This document shows positions 8,593-16,591 of a DNA stretch of 64,000 nt, in pieces. Numbering within the stretch: the first letter of the stretch is position 1; each line of letters begins with the position of its first letter. The notes under the pieces are model-generated. The model ran no database searches, had not been told where the DNA came from, and saw nothing but the letters and a program-made list of their open reading frames with translations. A program made the translations under genes and the position numbers. The stretch comes from Candidatus Siliceabacter maunaloa (GTDB taxonomy: Bacteria; Actinomycetota; Thermoleophilia; Solirubrobacterales; Solirubrobacteraceae): assembly GCA_024330185.1 (NCBI GenBank), contig JANDLV010000012.1:21983-85982 (forward strand), read 5' to 3'.

Positions 8593-9330
8593 CTAAACGC
8601 CGCGCAGCAGCAGCCCGATCGTCGAGCCCAGAGGCCCGACCGCGTCGCCCAGGATGTCGCCCGTGCTCTCCACCGTGTCGCCCAGGTCGTCGGTCAGGCC
8701 CTCCACGGCCCCGCCCGAGCCGGGCAGGAGCTCGTCGGTGGGGGGCGAGAGCGTCCTGCCGGTGCCTTCGAGCAACTCGTCCGTCAGCTCCGTGAGCTCG
8801 CGCACGGGCTCGTCCACCCCCAGCACGAGAAGGTCGTCATCGTCCGGATCGGGCGTCGGCGTCGGCGTCGGCGTCGGCGGGGGCGTGGGCATCGGGGCCG
8901 ATGCGGGCGGGTCGGGTGTGGGTGCTGGGTCGGGAGTCGGGGTCGTCGGCGGAATGGGAGCGGGCTCGGTCCCGCCTGCCGGCGCAGGATCGCCGGCGAC
9001 CGGCGGCGGATCGTCGTCCGCGGTCGGCTCGGCGACGGGCGCGGGGGCCTCCTCCTCCTCCTCGGGGGCGTCGGCCATGATCACGGGGCCGTCGTCCACC
9101 GGCTCGGCGGGCTCGCTGCGCGGTATGGTCAGCTCGCCCACGGACAGCGTGCGCCCCTCGGCGTCACTCCCCAGGCCGGGCCAACCCTGCATCGCGACGA
9201 CCGCGCTGATGGCCAGCAGGGCGAGCGCGCCTGCGGCGGACAGCGAGACGCTGGCGCCGAGGCTCGCGAACAGACCACGAAAGGCTGGCATCTGTGAGGT
9301 AACGGCAGGCCTCGACGGGGACTTGAGCAT
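8593..9330 (-). CDS. Membrane-anchored Pro/Thr/Asp-rich surface protein
   Basis: 245 residues, start ATG 9330. A short cytoplasmic N-terminus, one membrane segment (SAAGALALLAISAVVAMQG), then a long low-complexity region: acidic EEEEEAPAPVAEPTADDDPP followed by Pro-Thr repeats (PTPPPTPTPTPTPDPDDDD), and a C-terminal stretch with spaced Leu/Asp (LTELTDELLEGTG, LTDDLGDTVESTGDIL). The Pro-Thr tract looks like a cell-wall-spanning linker. Function unknown. It lies just downstream of the membrane gene at 9336-9989 on the same strand, so the two are probably cotranscribed. Confidence 0.78.
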   Translation of the reverse strand: MLKSPSRPAVTSQMPAFRGLFASLGASVSLSAAGALALLAISAVVAMQGWPGLGSDAEGRTLSVGELTIPRSEPAEPVDDGPVIMADAPEEEEEAPAPVAEPTADDDPPPVAGDPAPAGGTEPAPIPPTTPTPDPAPTPDPPASAPMPTPPPTPTPTPTPDPDDDDLLVLGVDEPVRELTELTDELLEGTGRTLSPPTDELLPGSGGAVEGLTDDLGDTVESTGDILGDAVGPLGSTIGLLLRGV

Positions 9331-9335
9331 CGCTG

Positions 9336-9989
9336 TCAGGCTCCTGACATGATCGACCGGATCGGGTACACGAGCTCGAACCCGCCCGGGCGGTTGAACG
9401 AGGCGTTGGACTCCCGGTTGGCGTCCGGCGTCGCCCCCGGCGGGGCCGTCGAGGTGTCGACGAACAGGCACAGCCAGCGGTCCGGATCGTCCCCCGGGAC
9501 GCACGTGCGAAAGAGCTGCTCCTCGACCTGCAGCGTGGTCATCTCGTGCACGCGCGCCTGGTGGTCGGGCGGGCCCTGCGCTGCCACATACCGGCCCGCG
9601 ACCGCGGCCTGCAGCGCCATGGCGTCCCGGGAGGCCAGGATGGTCGAGCGGTGCGACAATCCGACGGCCAGGAACGTCGCCGTCACGCCCAGCAGCAGCA
9701 CCGTGCCCACGTAGTCGACCGCGACGACCCGTGGCAGGTCCGGGCGGCGGCGGCGCACGAGGATCGCCACCAGCGGTGCGACGACCGCGATGGCCAGCAG
9801 GTTGAAGAAGGCGCCCAGCAGCAGGCCACCGACCAGCCCCGTCGCCTCCCCGGCCAGCGGGAAGGTGTGGATGAGCACCCCGTCCACGAGGGTGAGGACG
9901 GCGAAGGCCGGCCACATCCACGCGCCGCGCAGGCGCCAGCGCATCCGCCGCGCCGCATCGCGCCACTCCTCCTGCGCTGCAGCCTCCAT
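9336..9989 (-). CDS. Integral membrane protein, function unknown
   Basis: 217 residues from ATG 9989. An amphipathic start rich in Arg is followed by three to four hydrophobic segments (WPAFAVLTLVDGVLIHTF, GLVGGLLLGAFFNLLAIAVVAPLVAILV, YVGTVLLLGVTATFLAVGL), then an extracytoplasmic C-terminal part with two Cys (FRTCVPGDDPDRWLCLFVD) that could form a disulfide. Not recognised as a known family. Upstream, on its own strand, lie three 10-bp repeats each containing AGGAGGG, a Shine-Dalgarno-like sequence. Ends six bases before the next gene's start codon. Confidence 0.75.
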   Translation of the reverse strand: MEAAAQEEWRDAARRMRWRLRGAWMWPAFAVLTLVDGVLIHTFPLAGEATGLVGGLLLGAFFNLLAIAVVAPLVAILVRRRRPDLPRVVAVDYVGTVLLLGVTATFLAVGLSHRSTILASRDAMALQAAVAGRYVAAQGPPDHQARVHEMTTLQVEEQLFRTCVPGDDPDRWLCLFVDTSTAPPGATPDANRESNASFNRPGGFELVYPIRSIMSGA

Positions 9990-10004
9990 GAAATCAGGGT
10001 AAGC

Positions 10005-10034
10005 CCCTCCTAGACCCTCCTAGACCCTCCTAGA
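10005..10034 (-). repeat. Three tandem 10-bp repeats (minus strand TCTAGGAGGG)
   Basis: Plus-strand CCCTCCTAGA is repeated at 10005, 10015 and 10025. Read on the minus strand each unit has a Shine-Dalgarno-like AGGAGGG and a TAG. Because 10 is not a multiple of three, the units place stops in different frames. The array covers the stop codon of the gene ending at 10030 and the leader of the gene starting at 9989. Confidence 0.85.
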
Positions 10035-10248
10035 CCTGGTCCTCCAGCCCCAGGTGCTCGGGCCAGCTGCGGTCGATTGCGTTGAGGGTCTCGACGACGT
10101 CGACCTCGTGCTCCTCGGAGCCGAGGTGGTAGATCCGTCCCGCCCCCGCGGGCTCTGCGCGCAGACCCGTGCGCTGCTCGAAGCGGTTCATGATTCGCTG
10201 TGCCTGCTCGCTTCCGTCAACGGGAAGCATGGTGACGTGGTCGTCCAT
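10030..10248 (-). CDS. Small acidic hypothetical protein
   Basis: 72 residues, MDDHVTMLPVDGSEQAQRI at the start, then RFEQRTGLRAEPAG and IYHLGSEEHEVDVVETLNAID. Soluble and acidic, with no membrane segment or metal motif. Not recognised. Its TAG stop lies in the 10-bp repeat array that leads into the membrane protein gene at 9336-9989 on the same strand, so the two may share a transcript. Strong GC bias at third codon positions supports coding. Confidence 0.65.
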   Translation of the reverse strand: MDDHVTMLPVDGSEQAQRIMNRFEQRTGLRAEPAGAGRIYHLGSEEHEVDVVETLNAIDRSWPEHLGLEDQV

Positions 10249-10281
10249 GGCCGGGGTTCTACCCCGCCAGGCCGACCCCGA

Positions 10282-11007
10282 TCACCTCGAGACGGCGCGA
10301 CCGGTTTGACAGAGTGCCACGCGACGGCGGTGCACCTGGGCCGCGCGCTCCGCGTCGACGCCGCGCAGGCCCCAGGCGCGGGCCGCGCACTCGCCCCGGG
10401 CCAGCAGGGCCTCGAGCTGCTCGACGGCCAGCCCCGCGTCCTGCAGGCAGCGCACGCCCAGGCCGACGTGCCAGCGCTCGTCGGCCTGCACGCGGGCCGC
10501 GCCCGCGCGCACGCCGTCCAGGTCGGTGTCGCCCAGCGCTTGCACCAGCGCCTCCTGGCCCGCGGCGAAGACCACGCCCTCCAGGATCAGGTGGTAGAGC
10601 GCTACGCCGTCGGCCAGCGTCGCGTCCCCGCGGGCCAGCGCCATCGCCGTGTCGGGCAGGCGACGGGTGAAGAGGTCGCGGACGGCGCGCGGCGCGTCGT
10701 GCGGGTGGACACCAACCACCTCGTCGGCCACCCGCGCGAAGAAGCGCGCGTGGCGCTCCTCATCGGCCTGCTGGGCGGCGAAGCACGCGCGCACGACCGG
10801 ATCGCCGGCCGCGGCGACGAACGGGTGCAGCGCGGCGGCCACCGCCTCCTCGGCCACCAGGAAGCCGGCCATCAGCCGGCGCAGCGGTGCGCGCCGCACC
10901 TCGTCGAGCGCGGCCCACGCGCGGGTGTCGCCGCGCAGGTCGATGTCCGCCTCGTCCCAGCGCAGCCGGTCGGCGGCTCTCAGCAGATGCTCATAGCCCG
11001 TCAGCAC
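10282..11007 (-). CDS. Ferritin-like/ribonucleotide reductase R2-like di-iron protein
   Basis: 241 residues from GTG 11007, divergent from lipB. Helical, with carboxylate/His pairs spaced as in R2-like ferritin-fold proteins: VAEEAVAAALHPF, ADEERHARFFARV, LILEGVVFAAG and ADERWHVGLG. These provide Glu, ExxH, Glu and ExxH ligands for a di-iron site. It is shorter than NrdB (about 320-350 residues) and no NrdA neighbours it, so an R2-like oxidase or other ferritin-like protein is more likely than a class I RNR subunit. Substrate unknown. Confidence 0.72.
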   Translation of the reverse strand: MLTGYEHLLRAADRLRWDEADIDLRGDTRAWAALDEVRRAPLRRLMAGFLVAEEAVAAALHPFVAAAGDPVVRACFAAQQADEERHARFFARVADEVVGVHPHDAPRAVRDLFTRRLPDTAMALARGDATLADGVALYHLILEGVVFAAGQEALVQALGDTDLDGVRAGAARVQADERWHVGLGVRCLQDAGLAVEQLEALLARGECAARAWGLRGVDAERAAQVHRRRVALCQTGRAVSR

Positions 11008-11032
11008 GCGATCGCGAGGGTAGCCTTGCCGG

Positions 11033-11803
11033 GTGGTCGCGACGCCTGACCTGTGGACGGTGCACCTGCGCACGGTGGAGTACCGCGCGGGGGTGGCGCT
11101 GCAGGAGCGAGTGCGTGCCGCGCGGCAGGCCGGGGCGATCCCGGACGTGCTGCTGCTCCTCGAGCACTGGCCCGTCTACACGCGCGGGAAGCGCACGGCC
11201 GATGGCGAGCTGCCCATGGGACGCGACCGGTACGTGCTCCGGGGCGTCGACGTGGTCGACACCGACCGCGGCGGGCGCGCGACCTACCACGGCCCGGGCC
11301 AGCTCGTCGGCTACCCCATCATGGGCGTCGGCGACGTGCTCGACCACGTGCGCGCACTGGAGGGCGGCCTGGTCGCGGCCTTGGCGCAGGAGGGCGTCGC
11401 CGCGCGCGGGCGCGTGGACGACGGTGCCGACTTCACGGGCGTCTGGGTGGCGGAGCGCAAGATCGCCTCGGTGGGGTTGCGCGTCGCTCGCGGCGTGAGC
11501 ATGCACGGCTTCGCGGTCAACGTGCAGAACGACCTGCAGCCCTTCGAGTGGATCGTTCCCTGCGGGCTGGACGGCGTGAGCATGACCTCGCTGCTCGAGG
11601 AGACCGGGCGGAGCGGGCACCCGCTGCGCTGCTTCCGCCGCCGCGCGGCCTTCCAGGTGGCCGCCGCACTGGGGCGCCGGCAGCGGCTGGTGTCGCCGGC
11701 CCGGCTGGAACGCGCGCTGGAGGCCGCCGAGCGCGAGGGCGCCGCGGGCGCTCTGCCCGCGCCCTCTCCGGCCGCGCGCCAGGGCTCCGCGCCCGCGAGG
11801 TGA
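11033..11803 (+). CDS. lipB: Octanoyl-[ACP]:protein octanoyltransferase LipB
   Basis: Transfers octanoyl groups from ACP to lipoyl domains, the first step of lipoate synthesis. 256 residues from a GTG. Visible: LLLEHWPVYTRGKR, the signature GGRATYHGPGQLVGYPI, KIASVGLRVARGVSMHGFAVN (with the conserved Lys) and the catalytic Cys in WIVPCGLDGVSMTSL. The C-terminal 40 or so residues are an Ala/Arg/Pro-rich extension. Sixty bases upstream of lipA, same strand, so the two act in sequence and are probably one operon. Confidence 0.95.
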   Translation: MVATPDLWTVHLRTVEYRAGVALQERVRAARQAGAIPDVLLLLEHWPVYTRGKRTADGELPMGRDRYVLRGVDVVDTDRGGRATYHGPGQLVGYPIMGVGDVLDHVRALEGGLVAALAQEGVAARGRVDDGADFTGVWVAERKIASVGLRVARGVSMHGFAVNVQNDLQPFEWIVPCGLDGVSMTSLLEETGRSGHPLRCFRRRAAFQVAAALGRRQRLVSPARLERALEAAEREGAAGALPAPSPAARQGSAPAR

Positions 11804-11862
11804 CGCCCGCGCGCCGTTCTCGCCCTCCTGTGCAGGGCTTGAGCGGGAGGTACGCTGCGGTC

Positions 11863-12852
11863 ATGGCCAGCACCCAGGAGCGCACGCACGCAACCCGCTC
11901 ACGCGCCAACCCCGGCGGCATGGACGTGCTCCAGGTGCTGGGCCCCGAGGTGCTGCCGCTGCGCGCGCGCAAGCCCTCGTGGTTCAAGGTGCCGGCGCCC
12001 GGCGGCGCGCGCTACCGCGAGCTCACGCGGCTCATCCGCGACGAGAACCTCCACACGGTCTGCCAGGAGGCAGCGTGTCCCAACGTCGGCGAGTGCTGGG
12101 AGCGCGGCACGGCCACGTTCATGATCCTGGGCGACACGTGCACGCGGCGCTGTGGCTTCTGCCACGTCAAGACGGGCAAGCCGACCTGGGACGACCCGCT
12201 GGAGCCCGCGCGCGTCGCGCGCTCCATCGCCAAGATGGGCCTGCGCCACGCGGTCGTCACCTCGGTGGACCGCGACGACCTGCCCGACAAGGGCGCCGGC
12301 GCGTTCGTCGGCGTCATCCGCCAGGTGCGCGCACAGGCGCCCCGCTGCAAGGTGGAGGTGCTCACGCCCGACTTCCAGGGCCACGAGATGCCCCTGGCCC
12401 GTGTCATCGCGCAGCGCCCCGACGTCTTCAACCACAACGTCGAGGTCGTCCCGCGGCTGTACCCGGTGGCCCGGCGCGGCTCGCGGTGGGAGCGCTCCCT
12501 GCGCGTGCTGCGCAACGCCAAGGAGATGGGCGGCGACGCGGTGACGACCAAGTCGGGGTTGATGGTCGGCCTGGGCGAGACCCACGACGAGATGGTCGAC
12601 GCCTTCGGCGATCTGCGCGAGCACGGCGTGCAGGTGCTCACCGTGGGCCAGTACCTACGCCCCACCGAGGAGCACCTGCCGGTCGTGCGCTGGTGGCACC
12701 CCGACGAGTTCGCGGCGCTGGAGCGCGCGGCCTACGCCCTGGGCTTCGACCACATCGCCGCCGGCCCGCTCGTGCGCTCGTCGTACCACGCCGACCAGCA
12801 TGTGGTGCAGAGCGAGCCGGGCTCGGGCCCGTTGGCGGTCGCTCGGGCGTAA
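11863..12852 (+). CDS. lipA: Lipoyl synthase LipA (radical SAM)
   Basis: Inserts two sulfurs into protein-bound octanoyl groups. 329 residues; the ATG at 11863 is preceded by GGGAGG. Auxiliary cluster motif CQEAACPNVGECW and radical-SAM motif CTRRCGFC are both present, followed by SVDRDDLPDKGAG, FNHNVEVVPRLY, SGLMVGLGET and the C-terminal RSSYHADQ, where the conserved Ser ligand of the auxiliary cluster lies. It has an extra N-terminal tail of about 20 residues. Partner of lipB upstream; the rhomboid gene begins 17 bases after its stop. Confidence 0.96.
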   Translation: MASTQERTHATRSRANPGGMDVLQVLGPEVLPLRARKPSWFKVPAPGGARYRELTRLIRDENLHTVCQEAACPNVGECWERGTATFMILGDTCTRRCGFCHVKTGKPTWDDPLEPARVARSIAKMGLRHAVVTSVDRDDLPDKGAGAFVGVIRQVRAQAPRCKVEVLTPDFQGHEMPLARVIAQRPDVFNHNVEVVPRLYPVARRGSRWERSLRVLRNAKEMGGDAVTTKSGLMVGLGETHDEMVDAFGDLREHGVQVLTVGQYLRPTEEHLPVVRWWHPDEFAALERAAYALGFDHIAAGPLVRSSYHADQHVVQSEPGSGPLAVARA

Positions 12853-12869
12853 GCGCGTTCACCGCGCCC

Positions 12870-13628
12870 GTGTTCCCGCTCAAGGACAACATCCCCACCG
12901 ACCGCTTGGCGGTGGTGACGCTGGTGCTGATCGGGATCAACGTGGTCATGTACTTCCTGTTCCAGGAGGGGACGATCTTCGGGGGACCCGACCCTGGCAA
13001 CGTCCTCGAGTACGGCGCGATCCCCTACGAGGTGACCAACCCCGGCGAGCAGTGCGTCCCGGCGCAGGGCGGCACGGAGATCGCCTGCGGAGAGGGCGGG
13101 GAGGGCCTGGCGCCGACCTGGCTGACGCTGCTGACCTCGATGTTCATGCACGGGGGCGTCGTGCACCTGGGCGGCAACATGCTTTTCCTGTGGATCTTCG
13201 GCAACAACGTCGAGGACAGCATGGGCCGCGGGCGGTTCGTCGCCTTCTACCTGCTGGGCGGCGCGGCGGCCATCGCGCTGCAGGTCGCCATCGGCCCGGA
13301 CTCGGAGATCCCCACCATCGGCGCCTCGGGGGCGGTCTCCGCGGTGCTGGGCGGCTACATCCTGCTCTATCCCCGCGCCCGCGTGGTCACGCTGATCTTC
13401 ATCATCATCCTCTTCACGATCCTGGAGCTGCGCGCGCTGGTCGTGCTGGGTCTGTGGTTCGCCCAGCAGATCGCCTTCGGGGCCTTCGACCTGGTCAACC
13501 CGACGGGCGGCGGAGGGGGCGTCGCGTACTTCGCGCACATCGGCGGCTTCGTCTTTGGCCTGCTGGCGATCAAGCTCTTTGCGCAGCGCGTGAAGAAGAC
13601 TCCAACCGCCCGCTATCCCGTCTACTAG
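12870..13628 (+). CDS. Rhomboid family intramembrane serine protease
   Basis: 252 residues from GTG 12870 (MFPLKDNIPTDRLAVVTL). Multi-pass membrane protein with an extracytoplasmic loop between TM1 and TM2 carrying two Cys (GEQCVPAQGGTEIACGE). Rhomboid catalytic features are all seen: FMHGGVVHLGGNMLFLWIFG (His/Asn of the oxyanion region), the active-site Ser in IGASGAVSAVLG and the His in YFAHIGGFVFGLLAI. Ends with a basic tail. Substrates unknown. Follows lipA closely and precedes a small membrane ORF. Confidence 0.92.
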   Translation: MFPLKDNIPTDRLAVVTLVLIGINVVMYFLFQEGTIFGGPDPGNVLEYGAIPYEVTNPGEQCVPAQGGTEIACGEGGEGLAPTWLTLLTSMFMHGGVVHLGGNMLFLWIFGNNVEDSMGRGRFVAFYLLGGAAAIALQVAIGPDSEIPTIGASGAVSAVLGGYILLYPRARVVTLIFIIILFTILELRALVVLGLWFAQQIAFGAFDLVNPTGGGGGVAYFAHIGGFVFGLLAIKLFAQRVKKTPTARYPVY

Positions 13629-13632
13629 GGTC

Positions 13633-13809
13633 GTGGTGCGCTCGCTCTCCCCGCTCGCCGCGCTTGCCTTCATCGGCCGGCTGGCCTTCCCGACCATCCA
13701 AGTGGCGCTGCGCAGCGGGTTCTCCGTGCTGACCGCCGTATCAACCCTCGTGCTCGCGCTGCTGGACGTCGGCATCGTCGGCGCGCTCACCAACCCGTTC
13801 GACGCATAG
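13633..13809 (+). CDS. Small hydrophobic protein (58 aa)
   Basis: A short frame from GTG 13633 (a second GTG follows) gives 58 residues: basic start, then FIGRLAFPTIQVALRSG and VLTAVSTLVLALLDVGIVG, ending TNPFDA. Two hydrophobic stretches suggest a small membrane protein. Its TAG stop shares one base with the next gene's GTG, and it starts four bases after the rhomboid stop, the tight spacing of a real operon member. Not recognised. Confidence 0.6.
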   Translation: MVRSLSPLAALAFIGRLAFPTIQVALRSGFSVLTAVSTLVLALLDVGIVGALTNPFDA

Positions 13810-14864
13810 TGAGCGCACCTCCCTTCCTGCGCCCCTCCAACCAGTCCGCCCAGCAGGCGGCGCGGCGCCAGCGGGTCGTCCGCCGGCGGCGCACCGTCGC
13901 GGTGGCCTTCGCCCTCCTGCTCGCCGGGATCGCGGTGGCCGGGGCGGCGCTGGGCGGCAGCGACCGGACGGAACGACAGGCCGTGGCTCCCGGCGCGGGC
14001 GGCCCGGGCGGGAGCCCCCCTGCGGCCGCGGCCGCGGCCGGGCAGCTGGCCAACGGGCCGCTCGCCACGCCGCCCGGCGGCGGGCTGGTCGACCTGGACA
14101 CCGAGGCGGGCGACGATGCTGTCGAGTACGACTCGCGCAAGCCGCCCAAGGCCGGCCTGCTGATCGACCTCGACAGCGGCGAGGTGCTGTGGCGGCGCAG
14201 GGCCGACGACGTGCGGCCCATCGCCTCCCTGACCAAGATGATGACCGCGATGGTGACCGTCCAGCGGCTGGAGGCCGATGACGACGCCAAGGTCACCGAG
14301 GAGGTGCTGGCCTACTCGGGCTCGGGCGTCGGCGTCCTCCCGCGCGGCAAGCGCGTGCCGGTGGAGGGCCTGCTGTACGGGCTGATGCTGCCGTCGGGCA
14401 ACGACGCGGCACGGGCGCTGGCCATCCGCGCCACCGGCTCGCAGCGGCGCTTCGTGGCCGCCATGAACGCCCAGGCCCGGGGCTGGGGGCTGAGCTGCAC
14501 CAGCTTCGCCTCCGTGGAAGGGCTGTCGGAGCGCAACCGCTCCTGCGCGGCCGACCTGGCCGCTCTGGGCAGCCGGCTCCTGGCCGAGCCGCGCCTGGCC
14601 GAGATCGTCGGCACGCGGCGGGCCTCGGTGCCCTTCCCCATCGAGGGCGGCCGCCTGGAGCTCAACAACAACAACCCGCTGCTGCGCAGCGAGTACCGCG
14701 GTGTGATCGGCGTGAAGACGGGTTACACGCAGGAGGCCGGGCGCTCGCTGGTGGCCGCCGCAGAGCGCGGCGACGAGCGCCTGCTCGTCGTGCTCCTGGA
14801 CTCCTACGACCCCGGGCGCCAGGCCGAGCAGCTCCTGGACCGCGGGTTCAAGGCGCTGGACTGA
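13809..14864 (+). CDS. D-alanyl-D-alanine carboxypeptidase (peptidase S11, PBP5-like)
   Basis: Trims the terminal D-Ala of peptidoglycan stem peptides outside the membrane. 351 residues from a GTG. N-terminal basic region and one membrane anchor (TVAVAFALLLAGIAVAGAAL), then a Gly/Pro/Ala-rich linker and the catalytic domain with all three motifs: SLTK (about residue 140), SGN in MLPSGNDAARAL and KTG in VIGVKTGYTQEAG. It lacks the C-terminal beta domain of E. coli PBP5, as in many actinobacterial homologues. Last gene of a tight run with the rhomboid protease. Confidence 0.93.
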   Translation: MSAPPFLRPSNQSAQQAARRQRVVRRRRTVAVAFALLLAGIAVAGAALGGSDRTERQAVAPGAGGPGGSPPAAAAAAGQLANGPLATPPGGGLVDLDTEAGDDAVEYDSRKPPKAGLLIDLDSGEVLWRRRADDVRPIASLTKMMTAMVTVQRLEADDDAKVTEEVLAYSGSGVGVLPRGKRVPVEGLLYGLMLPSGNDAARALAIRATGSQRRFVAAMNAQARGWGLSCTSFASVEGLSERNRSCAADLAALGSRLLAEPRLAEIVGTRRASVPFPIEGGRLELNNNNPLLRSEYRGVIGVKTGYTQEAGRSLVAAAERGDERLLVVLLDSYDPGRQAEQLLDRGFKALD

Positions 14865-14933
14865 CCCCCGGGCCGACGGCTACTTGCGGTACCGTCGGCA
14901 TCCCTCGTGGCGCCGTCTGCGTACTTGTCCACG

Positions 14934-15116
14934 ATGGCCCGCCTGGCCGAGCGTAAGGCCGACTACCTCCAGCACCTCCAGCACGCAGCACGACCCGACG
15001 TCGTGCACTTGCGGCCGGCCGGCCTGGCCGGGGTCCGCCTGCGTCATCGTGCCCTGCCCCAGCGCGACCTGGTCGACGTGCGCCCCGAGCACCTCGCGGA
15101 AGACGGCGGCACGTGA
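14934..15116 (+). CDS. Possible small protein upstream of crtI
   Basis: 60 residues from ATG 14934 (GTG 14907 is an alternative start): MARLAERKADYLQHLQHAAR, then VVHLRPAGLAGVRL and DVRPEHLAEDGGT. Third positions are strongly G/C, and the TGA overlaps the crtI GTG as GTGA, which hints at translational coupling. No Shine-Dalgarno is obvious and the family is not recognised, so this could also be leader sequence. It fills the gap between the carboxypeptidase and the carotenoid genes. Confidence 0.42.
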   Translation: MARLAERKADYLQHLQHAARPDVVHLRPAGLAGVRLRHRALPQRDLVDVRPEHLAEDGGT

Positions 15117-16591
15117 GCCGCGTCGTGGTCATCGGGGCGGGCCTGGGCGGCCTGGGCGCCGCGCTGCGCCTGCAGGGCGTGGGCCACGACGTGACCGTGC
15201 TCGAGGCGCGTGCCAGGCCGGGCGGGCGCGCCTACCAGCTCCAGGACGCCGGCTACACGTGGGACACCGGACCCTCGCTGATCACGATGCCCTGGGTGCT
15301 GGAGGAGACCTTCGCCGCGGGCGGGATGGACCTGCACAGCGAGGTGGAGCTGCTGGAGCTCGACCCCTTCTACCGCATCGCCTGGGCCGGCGAGGAGCGC
15401 ACGCTGGACTTCACCGCCGACCGCGATCACATGCGCGAGCAGCTCGCGCGCTTCGACCCGCGCGACGCCGCGGCCTTCGACGGCTTCCTCGAGACGCTGC
15501 GCCCCATCTACGAGCAGGGGATCCTCGACGCGGGCCGGCGGCCGTTCCTGCGCGCGCGCGACCTCGCCGCGTTCACGCCGGCGATGGTGCGCCTGGGCGC
15601 TGCACAGCCGCTGTGGACCATGGTCGCCCGTCACTTCCGCAATCCCCGCGTGCGCGAGGCCTTCTCCTTCCACTCCCTGTTCATCGGAGGCAACCCCTTC
15701 CGCGTGCCGGCCATCTACGCGGCGCTGGTGTACCTCCAGTTCCTCGACCGCGTCTGGTACGCCCGCGGCGGGGTGTACGCCCTCATCGAGGCCATGGCGC
15801 GCCCGCTCGACGTGCGCTGCGACGCGCGCGTGGAGCGGGTGGAGACCAGCGGCGGGCGGGTGACCGGCGTGGTCACGCAGGGTGGAGAGCGCTTCGCCGC
15901 CGACATCGTGGTCTCCAACGCCGACGTGCTGCGCACCCACGAGCTGCTGGGCCGCCACCCGCCGCGCCGGCGCCTGCGCGCGACGATGTCCTGCCTCCTG
16001 CTCTACCTGGGCACCGACCGTGTCTTCGATCAGCTCCTTCACCACACCCTGCTGGTGGGCAGCGGCTACCGACGCTTCATCGGCGACGTGACGCGGCGCG
16101 GGCGCCTGGCGCCGACGTTCTCCACCTACCTGCATGCGCCCGCGCGCACCGAGCCCGGGATGGCCCCGCCGGGCGGCGACTCGATCGCCGCGCTGCTGCC
16201 CGTGCCCAACCTGCGCCGCGGGCGCGTGGACTGGGCGCGCGAGGCCGACCGCGTGCGCGACGCGCTGATGGCCGACTTCGAGTCGACGTTCGGCCTGGGC
16301 GGCCTGGCCGACTCGGTGCGCGTCGAGCACCGCATGACCCCGGTGGACTTCGAGCGCGACCTGGGCGCGCTGCACGGCAACGCCTTCGCCGTCGAGCCCG
16401 TGCTGCACCAGTCGGCGTGGCTGCGCCAGCACAACCGCCACCGCGACGTGGGCGGGCTGTACTTCGTGGGCGGAGGCACCCATCCAGGCGCGGGGATCCC
16501 CGGCGTGCTGCTGGGCGCCGAGGTCACCACCGGCCTGATCGCCGCCGACGGCCACCGGGGGGTGAAGCGTGCTCCTGCAACGCTCGCCTGA
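15113..16591 (+). CDS. crtI: Phytoene desaturase CrtI
   Basis: FAD-dependent desaturase/isomerase that converts phytoene towards lycopene. 492 residues. N-terminal dinucleotide motif VVVIGAGLGGLGAALRL and EARARPGGRAY; DTGPSLITMPWVL; C-terminal GLYFVGGGTHPGAGIPGVLLGAE, the bacterial carotenoid desaturase signature. The first gene of the carotenoid set. Overlaps crtB by 23 bases, so the two central steps (phytoene synthesis and desaturation) are coupled. Confidence 0.95.
   Translation: MSRVVVIGAGLGGLGAALRLQGVGHDVTVLEARARPGGRAYQLQDAGYTWDTGPSLITMPWVLEETFAAGGMDLHSEVELLELDPFYRIAWAGEERTLDFTADRDHMREQLARFDPRDAAAFDGFLETLRPIYEQGILDAGRRPFLRARDLAAFTPAMVRLGAAQPLWTMVARHFRNPRVREAFSFHSLFIGGNPFRVPAIYAALVYLQFLDRVWYARGGVYALIEAMARPLDVRCDARVERVETSGGRVTGVVTQGGERFAADIVVSNADVLRTHELLGRHPPRRRLRATMSCLLLYLGTDRVFDQLLHHTLLVGSGYRRFIGDVTRRGRLAPTFSTYLHAPARTEPGMAPPGGDSIAALLPVPNLRRGRVDWAREADRVRDALMADFESTFGLGGLADSVRVEHRMTPVDFERDLGALHGNAFAVEPVLHQSAWLRQHNRHRDVGGLYFVGGGTHPGAGIPGVLLGAEVTTGLIAADGHRGVKRAPATLA

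Noticed and set aside
10282..11007. Calling the di-iron protein NrdB
   Set aside because: Too short, with no NrdA nearby and no visible radical Tyr context; kept as R2-like/ferritin-like only.
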